This document shows positions 7,900 through 17,121 of a stretch of 27,430 bases of DNA, one piece after another; within the stretch, counting starts at the first letter, position 1; each line of letters begins with the position of its first letter. Made by a program: the position numbers and the translations under genes. Source of the stretch: Capsulimonas sp039928515 (lineage in GTDB: Bacteria; Armatimonadota; Armatimonadia; Armatimonadales; Capsulimonadaceae). The notes beneath the pieces were generated by a model that had not been told where the DNA came from, did no database searches, and saw only the letters and a list, made by a program, of their open reading frames with translations. The DNA lies in the NCBI RefSeq assembly GCF_039928515.1, contig NZ_JBDSSZ010000211.1; one strand, 5' to 3'.

Positions 7900-8811
7900 T
7901 TACAAGAGTGTGTTCATGGTGGCGCGGGGTTGCAGCGAAGACTGAGGATTGGCGCCGCCTTTGAGCAGGCGGACGCCGGCGCCGACGCCTCTCCGGACGA
8001 GGCTGGCCGCTTCCGTGATGCGCACGTACTGGCGATTTCTCAGTAAAAAGCGCTCCGTCTGAGTTTCCCAGTGAGGAATGTGCGCCGCAAGCTGTTCGTT
8101 GAGCTGACGCTCCGCAAATTGATAGAGCTCCATGTCGCACTGATTGCGCTCTTCGATGATTGCGATCGCTTCCGCGAACATCTCCGAATGCCGGGGGCGA
8201 TTCGCTCCGATGTTCGCGTCACGATAGTAGGGAACAGTCCAGCCTCGAAGATGAGAGATCAGGACCAAAGACTCCGCGAACCGCTCAGCGATCCCAACAC
8301 AGTCGAAATGGCGCTCGATGTTGCGATAAGCCGCCGCCAGCATCTCCTGGTCCGATGCATACTCACCCGGCCCCGCGATCAGGCGGGTCTGGTCATTCTC
8401 CAGCTCGGTTGAAAGTCCACTGGCGGCGTACGCCGCCAGACTCATACTGCGGGAGCGTACTTCGTCATGGAGGTAATGCTGCGGATTGCGCAGCACGTGG
8501 TAGTAGTGGGAGATAATGCGTTCCACCGGACGCCGCACAAACGTTACGTACCGCGCCGGCCTGGGCAGCAGGCTGTGTCCGCCGAAGTTGATATGCCCCA
8601 TCACGGCGCCGACCTCCGACTTTCGCGCCGGGCTCAGAGCCTCGAACGCCTCGTCGGCCGATATCGCGCCTTCACTATTCAGCCACTCCAGCGCCCCATC
8701 CCGATACCGACGCTGCAGGATCTGAGCGAACGTCGTCCCGGCGGCTTTGGGAATGTGCAGAAAGATCAAACAATCATCCTGGTTGTCCATTGTATTTGTT
8801 GCGTTTTTCAT
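7900..8811 (-). CDS. Sulfotransferase family protein
   Basis: A 303-residue PAPS-dependent sulfotransferase of the carbohydrate (Sulfotransfer_2/Gal-3-O-type) class. The 5'-phosphosulfate loop IPKAAGTT is at residues 20-27, and the 3'-phosphate-binding motif FVRRPVERIISHYY at 91-104. It would transfer sulfate to a sugar or surface glycan. There is no signal peptide, so it is cytoplasmic. The start at 8811 has AAGGTG at good distance. It stands alone: no PAPS synthesis, glycosyltransferase or polysaccharide export gene is adjacent, so the acceptor is unknown. Its own terminator follows. Confidence 0.85.
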   Translation of the reverse strand: MKNATNTMDNQDDCLIFLHIPKAAGTTFAQILQRRYRDGALEWLNSEGAISADEAFEALSPARKSEVGAVMGHINFGGHSLLPRPARYVTFVRRPVERIISHYYHVLRNPQHYLHDEVRSRSMSLAAYAASGLSTELENDQTRLIAGPGEYASDQEMLAAAYRNIERHFDCVGIAERFAESLVLISHLRGWTVPYYRDANIGANRPRHSEMFAEAIAIIEERNQCDMELYQFAERQLNEQLAAHIPHWETQTERFLLRNRQYVRITEAASLVRRGVGAGVRLLKGGANPQSSLQPRATMNTLL

Positions 8812-8852
8812 TGATCACCTTGAGCACGACCGCAAAAGTAGAAAATCGTTTT

Positions 8853-8878
8853 TAATAGTTAATACATATTAACTATTA
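8853..8878. promoter_or_regulatory. AT-rich inverted repeat upstream of the sulfotransferase
   Basis: Arms TAATAGTTAAT (8853-8863) and ATTAACTATTA (8868-8878) are perfectly complementary with a 4-base spacer. The repeat lies 42 bases upstream of the sulfotransferase start. It has no adjoining T-run and is purely AT, so an operator is more likely than a terminator. Apart from this, the 335 bases 8812-9146 between the divergent sulfotransferase and secretin genes hold no gene I can support. Confidence 0.5.
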
Positions 8879-9146
8879 TCTATGCTGCTTCGCGAAACTT
8901 TTCCCGCGCTCAGGCGTTCTTAAGCTGTCGCTGTTTTCTGATTCTCATCCCCAACATTCGGACGCCGGACATTGAGAAATGTTCATCGGCGACATAGAAA
9001 GTTTATACACTTTTTTTGTGAAGAAATGATGAAGAGCGATAAGCGATAGCGCACAATGATGAAACTTAATTGCCGTATGCCTGCTCACACCGAAAAATGT
9101 ACGAAACATTTCAACAGTCGCGCCATCAAATAACGGGCGTCTGAAC

Positions 9147-10577
9147 TTGATCGTCAGTTCCCTCTGTAGAAAGATATTTCTGTTGCGTTTTCGAATTTCG
9201 ACTTTATTTGCCTGCGTCGCCGCAGGCGCCCTTCTGCTTCCCGCCATGCCCGTCTGGTCACAGGCCGCCGCCCCCGGCGTCCCTGGCGCCCCTGGTGTCG
9301 GCGATGAGCTGCCCAAGCGCGGCTCGTACTCCGTGACGGGAACGCAGGAGAATGTGACCGTGTCCGCCGTGGGCGTGGACGCGCAGGAGCTGTTTACGGC
9401 GCTCGCGGCAAAGACAAATCTGCCGCTGGTGATCGACGATACGGTCTCCCGCCGCCTGACGATCAATATCATCAATCGCCCCGCGCGCAAGGTGGTGGAG
9501 GATATCGTGAGCGCCTACGGTCTCTCGTCGGCGGAAGTCGACGGCGTGATCATGATCTCCGAAGGAATTCCCCGCTCGCCTTCGTCGTACTTGCTTTCGG
9601 ATATTGCTTCCGTGCAGACGAAATACGTCGACGCGAACAACGCCCGCAACCTGCTTCCAGTTTTTTTGCAGGACTACGTGAAGGTCAACTCCGAGCAGAA
9701 CAGCGTTATTCTCTCCGCGCCGACCGAGGTGCTGCAAAAGTTTCGGGGCGATATCGCGCAGTTCGATATTCCCGCGTCGCAGATCGTCGTGGATCTGATG
9801 CTGATCGAAGTGACCAAATCCACCGCCGACCAGTTGGGCCTCACGACCAACTGGCAGAATGGGGGGCGCGGGATCAGCGTCGACCCCGGCGCCGGCAGTG
9901 TGCTGTTTAAGAGCGTGACAAACCTGCCGAAGTCTTTCAGCGCCACGCTGACGGCGCTTCAGGAAAAGGGTCTGGCGAAGGTCCGGGCGAATCCCCGTAT
10001 CGCGACGCTCTCTGGACGACGGGCTAATGTCTTCGTCGGGACCCAGCGCTACCTCGCCACCCCGATCGATATTGGCGGCGGGCGCAACTATATCGACGCC
10101 GGCGTACGCCTGAACATCACGCCCTACACCGGCGGGCAAGGGCAAATCCTTGTGGACGTGGACTCGGAAGTCTCCACGCTTTCGGCGCCGGACCCAATCA
10201 CGCACTTGCCGGAGAAGGGCACGCGTACCGCCAGCACGGCGGTGCGCGTCAACGACGGCCAGACGATCGTGATCGGCGGCCTGACCCAGCAGGAAACGCG
10301 CGACGTCCATACCAAAGTCCCGATCCTCGGAGACATCCCAATTATCGGCCCACTGTTCTTCCAGACCAAGAGCGTGACGACATCACAGACGGAGTTGGTG
10401 CTGCTGATCACGCCGCGCCTGCTCTCCGACACCGGACATCTGCCCGACGCCGAGGAAAGCGCCATTAAGCAGCGGTTTCTGGACAATGGGGACGCCCAGC
10501 AGCCGATCGATTTGAAACAGGAAATGGGCGACCCCACAATCCCCATTCCCGCGATCGTGGACAAGGCCGCCCATTGA
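9147..10577 (+). CDS. Secretin-family outer-membrane protein 1
   Basis: A GspD/PilQ-like secretin of up to 476 residues, expected to form a ring-shaped channel in the outer membrane. A signal peptide (about residues 14-40) is followed by an STN-type periplasmic domain (about 75-138), a second small ring-type domain (about 155-215, with NSEQNSVILSAP), and the C-terminal secretin core (about 265-425) ending in the signature VPILGDIPIIGPLF (391-404) and ELVLLITPRLL. No in-frame ATG exists upstream of the signal peptide; both candidate starts are TTG, at 9147 and at 9183. The latter gives a more typical signal peptide (MRFRISTLFACV...). It overlaps the next gene by four bases. No pilus ATPase or inner-membrane partner is in the window. 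Confidence 0.85.
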   Translation: MIVSSLCRKIFLLRFRISTLFACVAAGALLLPAMPVWSQAAAPGVPGAPGVGDELPKRGSYSVTGTQENVTVSAVGVDAQELFTALAAKTNLPLVIDDTVSRRLTINIINRPARKVVEDIVSAYGLSSAEVDGVIMISEGIPRSPSSYLLSDIASVQTKYVDANNARNLLPVFLQDYVKVNSEQNSVILSAPTEVLQKFRGDIAQFDIPASQIVVDLMLIEVTKSTADQLGLTTNWQNGGRGISVDPGAGSVLFKSVTNLPKSFSATLTALQEKGLAKVRANPRIATLSGRRANVFVGTQRYLATPIDIGGGRNYIDAGVRLNITPYTGGQGQILVDVDSEVSTLSAPDPITHLPEKGTRTASTAVRVNDGQTIVIGGLTQQETRDVHTKVPILGDIPIIGPLFFQTKSVTTSQTELVLLITPRLLSDTGHLPDAEESAIKQRFLDNGDAQQPIDLKQEMGDPTIPIPAIVDKAAH

Positions 10578-12301
10578 TCCCGCGACGACAAATTTTTCTC
10601 GTCGCCGCCTGCGCACTGTGCTTCATGATGCTGCAAACAGCCGTGCGGGCGGAGCTGGCGCGGTCGTTTTACAACGTCACGAGCATCACGTCCCAGGTGC
10701 TGCCGAACGCCGTTAAGATCACGATCCAGACGGACGGTGTCGTGCAGTATGGGTTCGACGCCGCCACATTCACGCCGGATGGCAATGGATACAATTCACA
10801 GCCCACGTCGGCATTCAAATTGCGATTGCTCAATGCCCGCGCGCGCGTCCCTTCGTTCGTGGAGCTGGGCCAGTATCCAGTAGATTCGGCGCAGGTCTCA
10901 CTGGGGTCGGAGCCACTGGGATCGCCCTTAGGAATTTGGAACGATGATCCGGACCAGCTCAAAGTCGACATCGTTTTGCGCTTCTATGTCCCGGTGACCT
11001 TGCGCCAGTACGATGTCGGAGACTGGGAAGATCCGACCCCGGCCCTGCTGGGACCACGTGAAGTCGAGGTGAAGCGTGGGCCGGACCGGCGCTCGATCGT
11101 CATCACGGTCATCACCGACCGCAACAACGGCTCGCGCAAAGCGACGCTGGGCCGCTCCCCTGCCGCCGGACAGAAGCATGAACTCTCCGTGACGCCCGTG
11201 GACGGAGCGCCGGAACGCCTCTGCGTCCGGGCTCTGCATGCGCGTCTGGCGGATCTGCTTGCCGCCGTCGCGGCGCGGCGTTCAGACCTCGCCCTGGTGA
11301 CGCAGACGGACGCGGCGGACACCGATGTCTCTCTCTTCCTGCCCAGCTGCTCTCCTGAAGAACTGATCGGGGCGCTAACAGCCGGCTACGGCGTGAGCGC
11401 CGCGCCCCGCGCGGCGGAAGAAGGCGGCGGATGGGTGATCGGACGCGGAGAGTTCGCGGCGATTACGGAATCTCTGCCGCTGCATTATCTCGCGCCCGCC
11501 GACGCGCGGCTGCTGTTCCCGGATTTCCTGCTGCCGTCTATCCGGGCAGATGTCGAGCGCAACGCCCTGGTCGTGACAGGCTCGCCGGCCCTGATCGCGA
11601 AGCTGCGCCGGGACCTTGCCGTGGTGGACCTGTCGAGCCCACAAGTCCGTGTGGAGGCGACCGCCTGGGAGTTCTCGTCGGCGAAGGACGCTGATTACGC
11701 GATGCAGGCGACACGCACCACTCCATCGCAATCCCTGTCCGTGGACAGCGAGGCGGGAAATTTCGATCTGGTCTTGCAGCCGAACCAGGCGGAGGCGTTC
11801 AGCGCGCGGGTCACGGCGCTCGCGCGCAAAGGACGAACGCGTCTCGCCTCCAAACCCAGCGTGCTCGCGAAGTCCGGCGCGCAGGCGACACTTTTCCTGG
11901 GCCAGAGCCGTTACATTCAGGTATTGCAATCGACCTGGGAGGGACAGCAGGTGACGGCCATCCAGCTTCAGATCGGCACGACGCTCAGCGTGCGCCCGAT
12001 CCTCGAATCGGATGACAGCGTGCTGCTGCGCCTGACCCCGAAATTTTCGACCGTCGATTCCATCGAGCCTGGCTCGGGCCTACCCACGCTCGGAACGCGC
12101 GAGTTCGACACGCGCATCCGCCTGCGGCCCGGCGAAACCTTGATCGTGACCGGCCTGGATCTCGATCTGGACTCCAAAAAAACAAAACGATTATCGCCGC
12201 TTTCGCGCATTCCGATCATCGGGCCGCTCTTCGGAGCGCGGCACGCCAGCCGCCAGCGAACGAAATTTATTTTACTGATTACGGCGCGGCGAGAGCCCTA
12301 G
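10574..12301 (+). CDS. Secretin-like protein 2 (divergent)
   Basis: A 575-residue secretin-related protein with signal peptide (residues 1-26, ending AVRA). An AMIN-like beta domain (about 30-183) resembles the N-terminus of the third protein, then comes a poorly conserved STN-like region (about 215-290) and a secretin core (about 408-571) ending in RIPIIGPLFG (545-554) and KFILLITARREP. The core signature lacks the LGD part found in its two neighbours, so it is the most diverged of the three and may be an accessory ring rather than the channel. The start is a TTG that overlaps the previous stop (TTGA, 10574-10577), so translation is coupled. It shares an operon with gene 1 and probably gene 3. 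Confidence 0.8.
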   Translation: MIPRRQIFLVAACALCFMMLQTAVRAELARSFYNVTSITSQVLPNAVKITIQTDGVVQYGFDAATFTPDGNGYNSQPTSAFKLRLLNARARVPSFVELGQYPVDSAQVSLGSEPLGSPLGIWNDDPDQLKVDIVLRFYVPVTLRQYDVGDWEDPTPALLGPREVEVKRGPDRRSIVITVITDRNNGSRKATLGRSPAAGQKHELSVTPVDGAPERLCVRALHARLADLLAAVAARRSDLALVTQTDAADTDVSLFLPSCSPEELIGALTAGYGVSAAPRAAEEGGGWVIGRGEFAAITESLPLHYLAPADARLLFPDFLLPSIRADVERNALVVTGSPALIAKLRRDLAVVDLSSPQVRVEATAWEFSSAKDADYAMQATRTTPSQSLSVDSEAGNFDLVLQPNQAEAFSARVTALARKGRTRLASKPSVLAKSGAQATLFLGQSRYIQVLQSTWEGQQVTAIQLQIGTTLSVRPILESDDSVLLRLTPKFSTVDSIEPGSGLPTLGTREFDTRIRLRPGETLIVTGLDLDLDSKKTKRLSPLSRIPIIGPLFGARHASRQRTKFILLITARREP

Positions 12302-12331
12302 TTCCATTTATGAAACCGCGCGATTGTCGCT

Positions 12332-12480
12332 CCCCGGTTATAAAAACCGGGTCTGGGAAGCCTTCGGCTAATCGTCCGTTCCGGACGAACAAACTATGGG
12401 TATTCGATCACAAATATTCGTCTGTCCGGCACGGACAGTTAGCGCGTAGCGCTTCTCAGACCTAGTTTTTATAACCGGGG
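12332..12480. repeat. Palindromic intergenic element (149 bases)
   Basis: The ends are inverted repeats of each other: 12332-12355 matches the reverse complement of 12457-12480 with two mismatches in 24. Inside are several small hairpins (CCGGTT/AACCGG; TCGTCCG/CGGACGA; CTGTCCG/CGGACAG; AGCGC/GCGCT). It carries no ORF and fills nearly the whole gap between secretin genes 2 and 3. Size and plan match the element at 22555-22702. It looks like a REP/BIME or small non-coding MITE-like repeat; no target-site duplication was established. Confidence 0.75.
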
Positions 12481-12508
12481 ATGAATTCCTAGTATGCAAG
12501 GATCTGAC

Positions 12509-14188
12509 ATGCGATTTTTCCGATTAGCGTTTCTCATTGCCTTCTCCCTCGCGCTCCTCCCCATGGCGGGCAAAGCGCAGGGCGGACAATCATATACCAC
12601 CATCACCAGCCTCGTTTTCTCACCATTGTCCAACGGCGTGCAGATCCGGGTGAAGGCGGACGGCATCCTTCAGATGCGCATTAACGGGAATAACGACAAC
12701 GGGAATGTTTACGGCGCGCGCATGGAGTTTTCCTTTCCGGACGCGCGCAACGGCATCGGCAAGAACTTCTTCACCAGCAAGCTCTATCCCGTTTCCTATG
12801 CCCAGCTTTCCACGGCGCCGGGGGCAAAAAACGGCATCGGGCTCAGCCTTGTTGTGAGCAATCTGATCAATACGCAGGCGTCCGTGACCAAGATGGATGA
12901 CGGCGAGGGAATACTCATCACGGTACAGTCCGACCGGACCGTGGAGCGCGCGGGACGAGCGAAGGACGGAGCGGCGGGGGGCGACAAGGGCTCGCAAAAC
13001 GGCGTGACCGATACCTCCACGCGCGTGCGCTTTAAGGACGGTAAGCTGACCCTGCGCGCCGTCGGCGTGGATATCCATCAGTTCATGAGCGCCATCGCGC
13101 AGACGACGGGCTTTTCTATCGCCGTGGACGACGCCGTGGACCGCAAGGTGAGCATCAACCTACAGGACGCCGATCCAACCGCCGCGCTTCAGACCATCGC
13201 CACGGCGTACGGCCTGGCTCTCTCGCGCATCGGCGGTATCTACATGATGAGCGAAGGCGTCCCCACGGACCTCGCGACCTATCATCTGTCTGGAACCCAA
13301 TCGTACCGAATGCAGAACACGCAGGCGGGGATTGCCTCGGGCCTGCTGCCGAACTTTCTATACTCCTACGCGCACGTCAACTCCGAGCAGAACGCCGTCG
13401 TGGTTACGGCTCCGTCGCAGATGCTGGCGAAGATCGGGGCGGACCTGAACAAAGTGGATATCCCCTCCCCCGAAATCTCCATTGAGGCGATCGCGGTCGA
13501 GTTCACGGACACCAAAAATCTGAACATCGGCCTTTCGCTCTCGAACCAGCAAAGCGCCATCTTCGGCAGCGTCGATTCCCCGAGCGGCGTGATTACCTAC
13601 AACACGATCGGCAAGCTCCCTGTGGATTTCGAAGCCACCCTGAACGCCTTGGAACTCAAGGGCAAAGCCCGCGTCCGCGCCCGCCCGCGCATGGCGGCGG
13701 TCAACGGCCGGACGGCGAATATCTTCATCGGCGCGCAGCGCTTCATCCTGACCCAGTTCAACCAATCGGGACAGACCCAGACACGCATTCAGCCCGTGGA
13801 CGTCGGCGTCAAGCTCTCCGTCACCCCGCTCACCGGCGGCAACGGCGAGATCACCACGCGCATCTCCCCCGAAGTCTCCAACATCACCGAATTAGACTTG
13901 CAAACCGGCCTCCCCGTCCTCTCCACCCGCCGCGCCGACACCACCGTTCGCATCAAGGACGGCGAAACCATCGCCATCGGCGGCCTGAGCCTGGATCAAG
14001 AGCAAACCACCCGCAGCAAGATCCCGATCCTCGGCGATATCCCGCTCATCGGCAACCTGTTCCGCTCCAAAAGCGAAAGCCGCGTCCGGACAGAACTCGT
14101 CGTGTTCGTTACCCCACATATCCTGACGACCGAAGACCTGTCCACGGCTCCGGCACAAGTTCCGCCCTCGAATGTGCAGGGAAAATGA
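12509..14188 (+). CDS. Secretin-family outer-membrane protein 3 with AMIN-like domain
   Basis: A 559-residue secretin. The ATG at 12509 is preferred over the one at 12494 because AAGGA lies just upstream and the product then begins with a clean signal peptide (MRFFRLAFLIAFSLALLPM, cleavage near GKAQG). An AMIN-like domain (about residues 28-145) is followed by a low-complexity linker, an STN domain (about 180-248), a second periplasmic ring domain (about 262-320, NSEQNAVVVTAP) and the secretin core (about 373-538) with KIPILGDIPLIGNLF (504-518) and ELVVFVTPHIL. It is very similar in plan to secretin 1 but with an extra peptidoglycan-binding-type N-terminal domain. The stop lies only 11 bases from the converging AT-rich operon, with no obvious terminator between them. 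Confidence 0.87.
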   Translation: MRFFRLAFLIAFSLALLPMAGKAQGGQSYTTITSLVFSPLSNGVQIRVKADGILQMRINGNNDNGNVYGARMEFSFPDARNGIGKNFFTSKLYPVSYAQLSTAPGAKNGIGLSLVVSNLINTQASVTKMDDGEGILITVQSDRTVERAGRAKDGAAGGDKGSQNGVTDTSTRVRFKDGKLTLRAVGVDIHQFMSAIAQTTGFSIAVDDAVDRKVSINLQDADPTAALQTIATAYGLALSRIGGIYMMSEGVPTDLATYHLSGTQSYRMQNTQAGIASGLLPNFLYSYAHVNSEQNAVVVTAPSQMLAKIGADLNKVDIPSPEISIEAIAVEFTDTKNLNIGLSLSNQQSAIFGSVDSPSGVITYNTIGKLPVDFEATLNALELKGKARVRARPRMAAVNGRTANIFIGAQRFILTQFNQSGQTQTRIQPVDVGVKLSVTPLTGGNGEITTRISPEVSNITELDLQTGLPVLSTRRADTTVRIKDGETIAIGGLSLDQEQTTRSKIPILGDIPLIGNLFRSKSESRVRTELVVFVTPHILTTEDLSTAPAQVPPSNVQGK

Positions 14189-14199
14189 ATTTTCATTCT

Positions 14200-17121
14200 T
14201 CAAATCGCATAGCGTTCATAGATATCTCGATATCTATGATCACCTGCACGTGCTAAAGTATCAATCAGAAAAAGTGTAATTGTTCTGGATTCATCGTTTT
14301 TCGCACAAGTCTCGAGAATATATCGAGGCTTAGTAGCATCAATCCATGAGCCACCACGCGGCTTACTCTTATACATTTCTTTATATAGTTCGATAGCCAG
14401 TATCGATTCAGACGCCGCATGCTGAAAAATGAATTGTTCCATTGAATTCCAGACTTCATTGCGGACACTATTAATTGCAATATATGGCAACATATTTTTC
14501 AGTATAATCCATAAGCTTCCGAGTGTTTCAGAGTTAGGAGCTATCTCCAGCAAATGAACAAAACTAGCCATTTCTTTATCAAATTCTTTATGGGAATTCT
14601 GAAGTGATGTAAAGTCAAGTCGATGTTGCCAGAAAGATAGCGCCTTAGGCCACCACTTATTGACATCAATTCCAGCTTTCGATTGCACTCTGCACGTATA
14701 CACAAGTGACCATGCAGTTTGTCGGCGTTCGTTGGCACCAGCAACTTCAAAAAAATTGTACAATAGAGTCTTAGAGTGGTCATCAATTTCTAGGTCGTTA
14801 GCACTTTCCATGTAAAACAATACTAGGTGTGCTCCCAAACGCTCTGATGGAACCAAATGAGACTTTGTTACATAGCCAGATTTTATATTTTTCACCGATC
14901 GTTCGTAGTGGGGATATAGCAGTTTACATAACGGTATATACAGACTATAATTAAAAACAACATAAGAGTCCCACGCAGACACATACATGCCTATCTGATT
15001 CTCATCTTCAGGAAAGATTGCAAATAAATTTTTGCTTAACCATTCTTCGTCGATCCAATATAAATTATTTAAATATCTGCCAAAAATGGAATGAACGGCG
15101 TAATTAGGATCACAAAGCAATTTTTCGATAGCAGGCTGGACAGTAACATCTAATCGTCGTAATTCTGGTGGAGATCCAGAATTCATGCTAACTCGCAAAG
15201 CGTATTCGATCAACCCAGACAGGGCTTGTGGTCGCACATGATTATGAGCAATAGTATGTGGATCATTTTTCTCAAAAAAATCACCAGTTTCAGCATCATT
15301 ATCAATTGGGTCAGGATCATTAGCTAAAATTAACAATAAATCGCGAGTGATTAAAATATTTTCGAAACTCATTTGACACTCATGATCACCAATCCCTGAT
15401 ACTAAAATCTTAACTATATCATTTCTAACCTCGCGCCAGCCAATAAGATCATCACGTTCCATACTAAATTTTATATGATCATCAGAAATGAGATTATTCG
15501 ACAGATTTAATACAGTATCCCAATCTATTATTGGAGATTTATCATTGTTAGTCCTGGGGGATAATTGACTAAATATTGCAGAAGAGAACACAGGACCAAC
15601 ACGACAAATGTTCAGCAAACACTCCATATTATGTTCGGCATGATTTACAACAAAATTTGCTACAGCATTAGCTAAACCTCGCCTTGTGGTTTTATTAGGA
15701 CTAATACCGGGTATTTGAGCGGGATACCAATCGCGCAAATAATTAACGAGTTGTTCATGTGTCAAAGCGGCAATATCATCATTAGATATTGGACTAGCCT
15801 CAGTAATCCAATAACTTCCAGAATGCCAATTCAAGAAGGTGTGGTGTTCTGGTGGTCCGAATTCTGAAATAATTTCTTCAAGTTCTTTAGCGATTTCTCC
15901 TTCTAGATACTGCCTTATCCCCCACAATCTTTGCAATTTCCAATAACGATTTTCTAATTTTGAATTTACAAGACTGTGTTCACCCTCCAGAGACGGACCA
16001 GCTTGTATATGTTTAATCAATTCAACCTGATCAACTTTGGCAAGCTGTTGATATTTTGATTCAAGAAGTAATACAAACTCATGATAAATTTCGACATCAT
16101 TATAGTTGGCATTACTGAGTAACTCACGGCGTGCGATGTCAAAATATTTATTTTTATCTACAGTTAAGGCATATATTCCTAATCTCTTAAAAAGACCATT
16201 CTGAGATTGTGACAAGTAGTAATCAATCCGAGGCCTTGCAACAGAATCCACATCAATTATTTCAAAGAAAGTATCTCTTAATGCATCAAGAAGATCATCT
16301 TTATAGTAGTGGTGCCAGTTTTGCCCAGAGTTTTCAATTGATGCACGCCATGACGTCGAAGAGCGATCGTAATTCCTATTTTCATTTTCTAAAGAAATTG
16401 CTGCAGCTAATGCATTTTCTATAGAGTAAATAAATTTGTGAACATCGAACGCTTTTAGCACTTTTATCATTTCATGAAAATCAGAATCGTCATCTATAAA
16501 CCTATGTTCTCCTATCACAGATACACTGGGACTAGAAGTTAAATAAACATTCTCATTGGCGGATGATGGCTTGACAGGGCAAATGATAATGTCAAACAAC
16601 TCGAAAGCTTTTGAATTATTTTCACGAGCAAGATATGTGATTAACGCAACTATGGTATCTTGTAATGAAACCGCAACATCAGGAATTGAAATCCATTCTA
16701 TAATGCGAGGTATAGTTTTTTCCACCGTCTGTACATCTAAACGCGGCAAGCAAGCAATAGCACCTGATATATACGCAGGTTCTACTTGCATACTAAGAAT
16801 GTGCTCAACAACTAGACTTGGATATTGAGTGGCTACAGACAATAGATACTCTTGGGCATCCCAATTTGCTAGATAGGATCCATGTTCAGATTTCACTGGA
16901 GGCGGAGGTGAAGTAAAAAAGCCTTTATCCCACAGAATTGGAAGCCACTCTGAAGACAATGATTTGCGAAAGAAATGTTTCCTTAACTCGACATTATTCT
17001 TAATTGCTTTCAGAATCACCTCAACAGCTTCTGGTTCTTTTTTAAGAATATCATCCTTCAGAAGATTATCTAAAATAGCAATTTGAGTATAAAAAGGAAT
17101 TTGCATATATTTATCAAACAT
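14200..17121 (-). CDS. Large all-helical protein, partner of SMEK-NTPase
   Basis: A 973-residue protein that I cannot assign to a named family. It has no signal peptide, membrane segment or P-loop. The sequence reads as a long array of amphipathic helices, consistent with HEAT/ARM-like repeats, with locally conserved-looking stretches WREVRNDIVKILVSGI (562-577) and HNHVRPQALSGLIEYALR (626-643). No nuclease, protease, TIR or deaminase motif is evident. It starts inside the end of the upstream NTPase gene (8-base overlap 17114-17121), so the two are co-translated and probably work together. The gene is AT-rich, unlike its GC-rich neighbours, which indicates recent transfer. A scaffold, sensor or effector role in a defence system is inferred. 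Confidence 0.85.
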   Translation of the reverse strand: MFDKYMQIPFYTQIAILDNLLKDDILKKEPEAVEVILKAIKNNVELRKHFFRKSLSSEWLPILWDKGFFTSPPPPVKSEHGSYLANWDAQEYLLSVATQYPSLVVEHILSMQVEPAYISGAIACLPRLDVQTVEKTIPRIIEWISIPDVAVSLQDTIVALITYLARENNSKAFELFDIIICPVKPSSANENVYLTSSPSVSVIGEHRFIDDDSDFHEMIKVLKAFDVHKFIYSIENALAAAISLENENRNYDRSSTSWRASIENSGQNWHHYYKDDLLDALRDTFFEIIDVDSVARPRIDYYLSQSQNGLFKRLGIYALTVDKNKYFDIARRELLSNANYNDVEIYHEFVLLLESKYQQLAKVDQVELIKHIQAGPSLEGEHSLVNSKLENRYWKLQRLWGIRQYLEGEIAKELEEIISEFGPPEHHTFLNWHSGSYWITEASPISNDDIAALTHEQLVNYLRDWYPAQIPGISPNKTTRRGLANAVANFVVNHAEHNMECLLNICRVGPVFSSAIFSQLSPRTNNDKSPIIDWDTVLNLSNNLISDDHIKFSMERDDLIGWREVRNDIVKILVSGIGDHECQMSFENILITRDLLLILANDPDPIDNDAETGDFFEKNDPHTIAHNHVRPQALSGLIEYALRVSMNSGSPPELRRLDVTVQPAIEKLLCDPNYAVHSIFGRYLNNLYWIDEEWLSKNLFAIFPEDENQIGMYVSAWDSYVVFNYSLYIPLCKLLYPHYERSVKNIKSGYVTKSHLVPSERLGAHLVLFYMESANDLEIDDHSKTLLYNFFEVAGANERRQTAWSLVYTCRVQSKAGIDVNKWWPKALSFWQHRLDFTSLQNSHKEFDKEMASFVHLLEIAPNSETLGSLWIILKNMLPYIAINSVRNEVWNSMEQFIFQHAASESILAIELYKEMYKSKPRGGSWIDATKPRYILETCAKNDESRTITLFLIDTLARAGDHRYRDIYERYAI

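Noticed and set aside
8945..9146. Possible riboswitch or small RNA in the leader of the secretin operon
   Set aside because: I looked for conserved GEMM-type and other common aptamer landmarks and saw none; the region has no strong extended pairing beyond the inverted repeat at 8853-8878.
12332..12480. CRISPR array or insertion sequence
   Set aside because: There are no regularly spaced direct repeats and no transposase frame; the structure is nested inverted repeats only.
12494..12508. Upstream ATG of secretin 3
   Set aside because: It lacks a ribosome-binding site and would add five residues before a clean signal peptide; the ATG at 12509 has AAGGA at proper distance.
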